A stretch of 12,495 bases of DNA from Symbiodinium natans (lineage: Eukaryota > Sar > Dinophyceae > Suessiales > Symbiodiniaceae). The translations under genes and the position numbers were made by a program. Below, in pieces: positions 10,501-12,495 of the stretch. Below the pieces are notes generated by a model. That model was not told the origin of the DNA. It saw nothing but the letters and a program-made list of their open reading frames with translations, and made no database searches. Location: NCBI GenBank assembly GCA_905221605.1, contig CAJNDS010000106.1:215501-227995 (forward strand), in the 5' to 3' direction. Position 1 is the first letter of the stretch, and the number at the start of each line of letters is the position of its first letter.

Positions 10501-11968
10501 GGAAGCTGGACAGCCTGGACAGCAAGGTGTGCCAAGATCGGTCCCAAGTTTAGGCTTGGTTCTCGCTTATGTCACAGCAAGGACAGCTGAGGAGTTGAAA
10601 TCCGCCATTGTGCACTGGGCTTTGCAAGGTGCCGCCTTTGCAGTTCGCGTGCCTTTCTTGCGACATGTGTCGAGTGGCTTCGGGGCTGAGTGTAGGACAT
10701 TGGCGAAGCTCTGCAGGGAACCAGAAGAGTTTCAGCTGGCTTCGTATTGCCAATCGCTGGCTGCACGTCCCAGCGCGGAAGAGATTCCCAGGCGGGCAAA
10801 GGAAAGCCCGCAACGGATCTTGAACAGTGCAGACCTCTCTGAGCAAGAAGTACGTCAGTGGGAAGAGAGTGCCAACATCATCATCGAGGATCAGTTGTCA
10901 TACCTGCATCGACAGCAGCTTCTATGCTCAGAGGATGTGCTTGCTACCTCCATGGATGAGGAACAGGAAAGAGAACGGGAACAGGAAAAAGAACGCGAAA
11001 GAGAGGTTGAAATCGAAATGGAAGCTGAAGTTTGTCCTCCAGTCCTTCAAGCTCACAAACGACTTTTGGAGAAGCAGTGGGAGTGGAGCCGTGCTTTACA
11101 ACCAGGGTTTGTCGCAAGCTGCCTCGGTGGAATCCTTGGATGTCCCCGCCTTTTCCCAATCACAGCAGATGAGCTGGAACGACGTGGCACGCCTTTACCC
11201 CAGCTGCGAGATCTCAGACAGATGCCACATGTCTTTGCCACAGACAATTTCCTGTCCAGCGTTGAAGTCGTGGATGCTGATTGCGGACCCTTGGAGAGAG
11301 CACATGCCGTGCGGCCTGTGGATGTCTATGCCTTGCTTGAAGCATGCACCAATCAGTCGGTCATCCTGCTTTCAGGTTGGGAAGCTGGCCACGTCTTGCG
11401 GGAGACGCGATGTCTGAGCAAGCAAGCACCGCAGAGGGCGGCACAAGCAGAGGACTTCCCAACGCAACTCTGCCACGTAAATGGCGGGAAAAGTATGTGT
11501 GTGTGTCCTCGCGGCTATCCAAAGCTTCCAGGGGCACATCATCGAGCTGTGCTGAAGCTTTTCCATGGCTGCTGTGATTATCCGCGAAGTGAGAGCCCTG
11601 AACTTGCCAAATTTCTTGGTCTCTTGGAGCCTTCATGCATCTACAGTGCTGCTGGTCATCACGGATGGACTGAGCGACAGTGCCGACGCCTGTGGGATGC
11701 ATTGAGGGACATGAAAGTCCTGGGAAGAAATGGCTTCGTCAAGTATGTGCCAAACATCGAAGATTCGAAATTGAGAGAGGCTGTGGGAACCGTCTTGGAG
11801 CAAAGTGAGATAGACTATGCTTCTAAGATGATTTGGTTCCACAAGCTTCTGGCTGAGATTTCATCAGGACACAAGAACCCTGCGGGTGTTGTGCCAGAGT
11901 TCATCCGATTTCGATTGCAAGGTCATCTTTTCCAGGGATCCAGCCTTGAGGAGCTCTTAGACCTTTGA
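1..11968 (+). CDS. Giant DUF3638/DUF3645-family protein, 13 exons, 5' partial
   Basis: One spliced gene explains nearly all coding signal. Joining the exons listed below gives 7920 nt, that is 2639 codons plus TGA, with phase kept at every junction. Family hallmarks run in the expected order: GKPVGCLPREI and HPQF..IFGD near the N-terminus, ENYTHWF, the FGRPARWKALELLR stretch matching the family 'TGRTGTEEAL.LLR' segment, LNMGEGKS, DEVDEAL, EFGHPD (DUF3645), SASAWDL, GFSGT, YFDDDNQVLVLDR, TRGTDL and QSCMRMR. Family members are about 3000 residues long, so a few hundred N-terminal residues (probably the DUF6606 region) should lie upstream. The P-loop, DExD and RGTD/QxxxRxR motifs suggest an ATP-dependent SF2/SecA-like motor; that is inference, because the family has no established activity. 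I see no signal peptide or membrane segment in this part. The frame is intact, so it is unlikely to be a pseudogene. Confidence 0.85.
1597..2360 (+). other. Intron 1 (GC-AG, 764 bp)
   Basis: The junctions are AAG|GCCGGC and GGCAG|GAATGG. Several overlapping short ORFs exist on both strands, but none resembles the family or any other protein I know, and none is needed for continuity. No telomere repeat or clear inverted repeat was seen. A GT donor at 1604 is possible but is in the wrong phase for the next exon. Confidence 0.7.
2361..3146 (+). CDS. Exon 2: helical region running into a charged coiled coil
   Basis: 262 codons, phase 0 at both ends. The exon begins EWRLLNAGEEVQAFGY just after a CAG acceptor and continues the frame of exon 1. 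The middle (about 2640-2830) encodes RILRARLGFASVLAAKK and a compact helical stretch, in the place where family members have a 'LL.RA' segment. From about 2920 the composition turns to E, R, K and Q, with heptad-like spacing (RTEEECRREEEV, ELKKFEQRELQRFKQEE), which predicts a coiled coil of roughly 75 residues reaching the exon end. The donor GAG|GTCACG at 3147 is canonical; the frame stays open beyond it to 3308 but loses coil character there. Confidence 0.8.
3147..4230 (+). other. Intron 2 (GT-AG, about 1.05-1.08 kb)
   Basis: The donor is GAG|GTCACG. Two acceptors with AG|G fit phase 0: one ending at 4194 (exon starting GGA GAA GGC) and one ending at 4230 (exon starting GGC CTG CTG). I use the second because it joins coil to coil most directly. 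The intron holds a degenerate GTCTGAC-type microsatellite at 3287-3355. A short open stretch from 3363 follows a good-looking TTTGCAG, but it shows no family similarity. The rest has no recognisable feature. Confidence 0.65.
3287..3355. repeat. Degenerate GTCTGACT-type microsatellite in intron 2
   Basis: About nine tandem units of an 8-nt motif close to GTCTGACT, with substitutions (GTCTGAGT, ATCTGACT, GTCCGACT). The tract is pyrimidine-rich on the plus strand and ends next to TTTGCAG, so it could act as an accidental polypyrimidine tract. Confidence 0.85.
4231..6227 (+). CDS. Exon 3: coiled coil, helical linker and P-loop (motif I)
   Basis: About 665 codons, open across nearly 2 kb. The frame is open back to 4192, so the start is either 4195 or 4231; both are phase 0. 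The first 140 codons (to about 4660) are a second charged coiled coil (RRLDDLQARKTNLERAAEDR, EKLQQELEVLKRQQRD). A tryptophan-containing helical region follows (LELDSWFEAWDGDDW). The end carries RPVQLHVATDMMSP and then VLQLNMGEGKSKVI at about 6184-6225, the best-conserved block of DUF3638 (family form QLNMGEGKTSVI). GEGKS is a P-loop with K at 6211-6213. The exon ends in phase 2 at TT|GTGCGC; the G of exon 4 completes the leucine codon, giving VILPLL. Confidence 0.85.
6228..6361 (+). other. Intron 3 (GT-AG, 134 bp)
   Basis: The junctions are TT|GTGCGC and TTGAG|GCCT. Without splicing, the frame stops at 6238-6240, three codons after the P-loop block. With splicing, the product reads VILPLLCAAVADGEQLVR, matching the family pattern 'VIVPLLA.ALADG..LVR'. 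Confidence 0.85.
6362..6407 (+). CDS. Exon 4: 46-bp micro-exon, PLLCAAVADGEQLVR
   Basis: Between the P-loop and motif Ia, family members have a block of the form P-L-A-x-A-L-A-D-G-x-x-L-V-R, which this exon supplies exactly. The acceptor AG|G restores phase from exon 3. The donor AGG|GCAACC (GC type) is chosen because only this cut joins LVR to VVVLGSLL without loss, gain or a stop. Reading on past 6407 gives unrelated sequence. Confidence 0.8.
6408..6550 (+). other. Intron 4 (GC-AG, 143 bp)
   Basis: The junctions are AGG|GCAACC and TTTGAG|GTAGTG. The AG|G boundary sequence is shared at both ends. Open frames run through the intron but have no family similarity. Confidence 0.75.
6551..6627 (+). 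CDS. Exon 5: motif Ia and following helix (VVVLGSLLDAA...)
   Basis: 77 bp encoding VVVLGSLLDAAIDHF and ending GGMLGRR when joined to exon 6. This corresponds to the family segment LVRVVVLKPL....L..KLGGLLNRRIY, in the place of SF2 motif Ia. It starts in phase 0 after TTTGAG and ends in phase 2 at AG|GCAGTC, a GC donor. The unspliced frame runs on to 6778 but loses all similarity after GRR. Confidence 0.85.
6628..6734 (+). other. Intron 5 (GC-AG, 107 bp)
   Basis: The junctions are AGGAG|GCAGTC and GGGGAG|GATCTA. This is the shortest intron of the gene. Splicing gives GRRIYVVPF, the exact family pattern; 'GAGG' occurs at both boundaries. Confidence 0.8.
6735..6818 (+). CDS. Exon 6: RIYVVPFDR block to LREC
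   Basis: 84 bp. It encodes IYVVPFDRTKAI and ends IGALMDQLREC, matching the family block RRIYYLPFSR......L..LYEEC. It starts in phase 2 after GGGGAG and ends in phase 2 at TGCAG|GACCCT. The ungapped family alignment (EC-R-x-GG-ILL) requires the next residues to be K-M-G-G, which puts the cut at a GA dinucleotide. A GT cut at 6826 would add three residues and is the alternative. Confidence 0.75.
6893..6960 (+). repeat. Interstitial telomere-type array, (CCCTAAA)8 plus decayed units
   Basis: Eight uninterrupted CCCTAAA units span 6893-6948, followed by CTCTCTAAACCCTGAACC as a decayed edge. TTTAGGG is the Arabidopsis-type telomere unit, also reported in dinoflagellates. Because it lies inside an intron of an intact gene, it is an internal array and not a chromosome end. 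Confidence 0.95.
7128..7190. mobile_element. 63-nt foldback element (MITE-like), intron 6
   Basis: The left arm at 7128-7150 (CTTGGGATG..CCCCTTATACTA) is complementary to the right arm at 7166-7190 (TAGTATAAGGGG....CATCCCAAG): 12 plus 9 perfect pairs separated by a small internal loop. The 15-nt loop itself contains the palindrome AGTCCGGACT. TCTTG occurs immediately before the left arm (7123-7127) and one base after the right arm (7192-7196), as a target-site duplication would. It could equally be an RNA hairpin acting on the nearby acceptor. The structure is clear; transposon origin is inference. Confidence 0.6.
7219..7339 (+). CDS. Exon 7: GGILLMTEES block (motif Ib-like)
   Basis: Encodes KMGGILLMTEESTRSLQLKL, which fits the family block R.GGVLLVQPEHILSFKL, in the place of SF2 motif Ib. 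The start follows GCCAG at 7217-7218. The end is inferred: cutting before GCAGCC at 7340 gives phase 0 and a join SFARSF-like to VDFFDE with about 20 residues between LQLKL and the DEVD box, as usual in the family. An alternative donor in good consensus, C|GTGAGT at about 7281, would need an additional exon that I could not find. The frame stays open to 7414, but the tail past 7340 looks unrelated. Confidence 0.7.
7340..7610 (+). other. Intron 7 (probably GC-AG, 271 bp)
   Basis: The junctions are TTC|GCAGCC and TTGTAG|GTGGAC. It contains a poly-T run (about 7484-7493) followed by a possible acceptor at about 7514; the open stretch after it stops within 30 codons and does not fit the family. 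Confidence 0.6.
7611..7685 (+). CDS. Exon 8: DExD box (VDFFDEVDEAL) and IYTLG
   Basis: 75 bp, phase 0 at both ends. VDFFDEVDEALRLQNEQIYT followed by LGARQ corresponds to the family block RDILDESDEIL.VKYQLIYTIGEQQ. Four hydrophobic residues precede DEVD (7623-7634), as in a Walker B/motif II box. The acceptor TTGTAG|G and the GC donor CAG|GCGAGG are both fixed by the match on each side. Confidence 0.85.
7686..7831 (+). other. Intron 8 (GC-AG, 146 bp), flanked by CAGGCG repeats
   Basis: The hexamer CAGGCG spans both boundaries (CAG|GCGAGG and GCAG|GCGTTG). Splicing gives LGARQALDGGDLRW. The intron has T-rich stretches and no coding similarity. Confidence 0.8.
7832..7899 (+). CDS. Exon 9: ALDGGDLRWKVP...LLPCPE
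   Basis: Encodes ALDGGDLRWKVPFAIFRLLP then CPE, fitting the family segment after the IYT block ('G...RW..v..lL.ll'). The start is well fixed. The end is uncertain: the frame runs into the telomere-type array after 7910, so the exon must stop before or at its edge. A GA cut at 7900 (CCTGA|GACC) gives phase 2, which suits exon 10; 7908 (GA) would also suit, and AGG|GTTTGG at 7916 would not keep phase with an AG acceptor. Confidence 0.7.
7900..8158 (+). other. Intron 9 (probably GA-AG, 259 bp) with telomere array
   Basis: The donor is uncertain; the acceptor CTCCAG|GAAGAA is supported by the open frame downstream. The first third is a TTTAGGG-type array. A short open stretch around 8085-8165 in another frame ends in a stop and was not assigned. 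Confidence 0.55.
7910..7997 (+). repeat. Interstitial telomere-type array, (TTTAGGG)n with variants
   Basis: About 13 units of TTTAGGG with TTTGGG, TTTGGGG and TTGGG variants in the first half and clean units in the second half. Its orientation is opposite to that of the array at 6893-6960. It begins right at the end of exon 9. Confidence 0.95.
8159..8300 (+). CDS. Exon 10: KKKLLDLSSRNL...EFPRLRFVE
   Basis: 142 bp. Encodes EVKKKLLDLSSRNLVEMTEN and then AEFPRLRFVEMHRALI. A 'FP.LRF' segment is expected at about this distance after the LLPCPE block in the family, but similarity here is weaker than in neighbouring exons. The start is at the AG|G acceptor 8157-8158, phase 2. The end at 8300 (ATT|GCTGGC, GC donor) is the cut that is in phase with exon 11; the alternative GG|GTGAGC at about 8335 would need an acceptor lacking the usual following G. 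Confidence 0.6.
8301..8671 (+). other. Intron 10 (about 371 bp) with degenerate internal repeats
   Basis: Between exons 10 and 11 all three plus frames are open for 70 or more codons (8408-8625), but none joins in phase or shows family similarity. A 15-nt motif of the form CTGnTCGCATTTnGA recurs at 8446, 8483 and 8548, the last two within longer similar blocks. Both boundaries are tentative. Confidence 0.5.
8672..8873 (+). CDS. Exon 11: DAWAELSQCLCEGLL...ELERQL
   Basis: 202 bp; the frame reads DAWAELSQCLCEGLLSEGLS, then KLGGIRNLPLKA and ELERQLSGIPELQKTLYAA, an amphipathic helical region. The acceptor is ATGAG|GATGCA (an acceptor at 8658 would add four residues). The donor GCAG|GTGCTC is canonical GT and phase 1, joining to exon 12 as YAAGDRLRSF. 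Beyond the donor the frame stops at 8906-8908. Confidence 0.7.
8874..9093 (+). other. Intron 11 (GT-AG, 220 bp), flanked by CAGGTG repeats
   Basis: The hexamer CAGGTG spans both boundaries (GCAG|GTGCTC and CTCAG|GTGACC). Inside, GTAAGTTCA (8959-8967) and TGAACTTAC (9052-9060) form a perfect 9-bp inverted repeat, flanked on the outer sides by G and C runs after a short gap. Confidence 0.8.
9094..9713 (+). CDS. Exon 12: DUF3645 motif region (FRFKDAPSERTEFGHPD)
   Basis: 620 bp, phase 1 start and phase 0 end. It carries ARGLFAGDILRSALHKRHRV followed by EFGVD (about 9216-9287), matching the family 'RGLLAHG.L...L.KRHRV.YGVD'. It then carries AIPFRFKDAPSERTEFGHPD at 9312-9371, the core of the DUF3645 motif (family: AVPYRAKD.PS.RAEFGHPDVAI.LT). 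It closes with FVFPKETRQFPFK. The frame is open upstream to 9006, but that part is intron 11. The donor AAG|GCAGGC is of GC type and joins QFPFK to VSASAWDL. Confidence 0.9.
9714..9862 (+). other. Intron 12 (GC-AG, 149 bp)
   Basis: The junctions are AAG|GCAGGC and GGCAG|GTATCA. Unspliced reading stops at 9732-9734. Splicing gives FKVSASAWDLAF, matching the family 'YKLSASAWDLA' with no gap. Confidence 0.85.
9863..11968 (+). CDS. Exon 13 (terminal): GFSGT, RGTDL, QSCMRMR, charged tract, C-terminus
   Basis: 701 codons plus TGA at 11966-11968. In order: VSASAWDLAF; GFSGTADNRQLLPLG (from 9905, family 'GFSGTNDN..LLP'); VSVLIDCGAFLTGMSN; AAIYFDDDNQVLVLDRNGK (about 10205-10261); TYLDDKHTRGTDLRF (TRGTDL at 10331-10348); KDRLVQSCMRMRSLGLGQK (QSCMRMR at 10415-10435). 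TRGTDL and QxxxRxR resemble SF2 motifs V and VI, and GFSGT resembles motif III/SecA TGT. From 10961 there is a stretch of some 23 residues made almost only of E, R, Q and K, a known feature of this family at the same place. ATDNFLSSVEVVD and LRPV-like AVRPVDVYALLE follow, then FRLQGHLFQGSSLEELLDL at the end. Confidence 0.9.
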   Translation, partial: VSASAWDLAFGRLRGFSGTADNRQLLPLGVQQYEDEWLKHTDGRALRSLCDPEMGGPSAVRQVEEKEPLKILEEILSPADTPEVSVLIDCGAFLTGMSNRQVAQAVLGLCARFRAAIYFDDDNQVLVLDRNGKDTPLAKSPLQPAHECFTYLDDKHTRGTDLRFAPAAVGAVTICKKTTKDRLVQSCMRMRSLGLGQKVILFVDTEAGRQLAVEAGQPGQQGVPRSVPSLGLVLAYVTARTAEELKSAIVHWALQGAAFAVRVPFLRHVSSGFGAECRTLAKLCREPEEFQLASYCQSLAARPSAEEIPRRAKESPQRILNSADLSEQEVRQWEESANIIIEDQLSYLHRQQLLCSEDVLATSMDEEQEREREQEKEREREVEIEMEAEVCPPVLQAHKRLLEKQWEWSRALQPGFVASCLGGILGCPRLFPITADELERRGTPLPQLRDLRQMPHVFATDNFLSSVEVVDADCGPLERAHAVRPVDVYALLEACTNQSVILLSGWEAGHVLRETRCLSKQAPQRAAQAEDFPTQLCHVNGGKSMCVCPRGYPKLPGAHHRAVLKLFHGCCDYPRSESPELAKFLGLLEPSCIYSAAGHHGWTERQCRRLWDALRDMKVLGRNGFVKYVPNIEDSKLREAVGTVLEQSEIDYASKMIWFHKLLAEISSGHKNPAGVVPEFIRFRLQGHLFQGSSLEELLDL
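10961..11030 (+). other. E/R/Q/K charged tract in exon 13
   Basis: Starts EEQEREREQEKEREREVEIE. The DNA is a purine-rich run of GAA/GAG/CGG/CAG-type codons. DUF3638 proteins commonly carry an EQEQEQ-type stretch here; it separates the helicase-like C-lobe from the C-terminal module and probably forms a single charged helix. Confidence 0.85.
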
Positions 11969-12495
11969 TTGTAAGATACCTGATGCCACGGTTTCAACGG
12001 CAGCAACGGAAAAGGGAAGAAGTCACAAGACCTTCGGGTTAATTTTTCGTTAAATTTTAGTAAGGGGAAGATGATGATGCGCATCGATAGATATGTATCT
12101 ACCGAAGTCAATGGAGAGATCATTGCAATCATTTGCGTGTAACTCCAAAAAGAATGAGAGCCTTATACGAAATGATTTATAGGTAATAATAATCCCTATC
12201 TTTGAATCTCAAATATTTATTGCGTGCCGCTGCGGGCGACTACGGGGTCCATATGAACAACAACCTTCAATCGCGAATGAGAGGAGTTAATTTGGATGCG
12301 CGCAGTTTTTTGGTTGGGATGTCGCTCTCGCTGTCTCTCTCGATACTGAGATTGGGGCCGAGCCTCAAACGAAATCATGGACAGAATGAAGATATTTAAA
12401 TGTATACTTATTTATATATACTGTATGTATGTATGCATGTAGGTAGGTATGTATGTATGTATGTATGTGTGGATGTATGCATATGCATAATATAT
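11969..12495 (+). other. 3' flank: UTR and AT-rich intergenic sequence, no gene seen
   Basis: Directly after the stop, the sequence drifts from about even base composition to AT-rich (for example TTATTTATATATA near 12410). No ORF beyond 65-70 codons and no RNA gene were recognised. A small palindrome TAGATATGTATCTA lies at 12088-12101. No AATAAA-type signal is evident, which is normal for dinoflagellates. Confidence 0.7.
12423..12480. repeat. GTAT tetranucleotide microsatellite
   Basis: Roughly 14 imperfect GTAT units with GCAT, AGGT and GTGG interruptions, near the right edge of the window. Confidence 0.9.

Noticed and set aside
1-12495. Spliced-leader relic or SL gene, which dinoflagellate loci may carry
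   Set aside because: I searched by eye for the dinoflagellate spliced-leader core ending in TTTTGGCTCAAG; only short GCTCAAG matches within coding sequence were seen, as chance predicts.
1-12495. Prokaryotic or phage defence locus
   Set aside because: The P-loop/DExD motifs could suggest one, but the frame changes coincide with intron junctions, and the protein family, telomere units and splice signals are eukaryotic.

Overview
The window looks like nuclear DNA of a dinoflagellate, most likely a Symbiodinium-like alga. The reasons are: one very large plus-strand gene broken by many short introns; introns that start mostly with GC, or with GA or GT, rather than only GT; an acceptor that is AG followed by exonic G at every assigned junction; and interstitial arrays of the plant/dinoflagellate telomere unit TTTAGGG. 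There is no operon structure, no RNA gene, and no convincing coding on the minus strand.

By following protein-family continuity across frames I could join almost all of the coding sequence into one gene of 13 exons (1-1596, 2361-3146, about 4231-6227, 6362-6407, 6551-6627, 6735-6818, 7219-7339, 7611-7685, 7832-7899, 8159-8300, 8672-8873, 9094-9713, 9863-11968). The 5' end lies upstream of the window and the stop is at 11966-11968. The joined reading frame has 2639 codons plus a stop and stays in phase across all 12 junctions. Three boundaries are uncertain: the start of exon 3, the end of exon 9, and the exon 10/11 junction. The encoded protein belongs to the giant eukaryotic DUF6606/DUF3638/DUF3645 family of fungi, oomycetes and other protists. 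Its biochemical role is unknown; automated pipelines often call it 'ubiquitinyl hydrolase' without visible support.

Layout: 1-3146 and about 4231-6227 encode the long N-terminal helical part, including a strongly charged coiled coil that an intron of about 1.1 kb divides. A P-loop (MGEGKS) sits at the end of the second long exon. From 6362 to 8873 the gene is chopped into eight small exons (46-202 bp) carrying further helicase-like motifs, including DEVD. Exons 9094-9713 and 9863-11968 carry the DUF3645 motif (EFGHPD), GFSGT, TRGTDL, QSCMRMR and a charged E/R/Q tract. Read in order, these resemble motifs I, Ia, Ib, II, III, V and VI of SF2/SecA-type ATPases.

The non-coding part has its own structure. 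Two telomere-repeat arrays in opposite orientation lie in introns 6 and 9, flanking three exons whose summed length is a multiple of three. A 63-nt foldback element with a possible target duplication sits just upstream of the intron 6 acceptor. Several introns are flanked by short direct repeats. Downstream of the stop (11969-12495) the sequence becomes AT-rich and ends in a GTAT microsatellite, with no further gene recognised.
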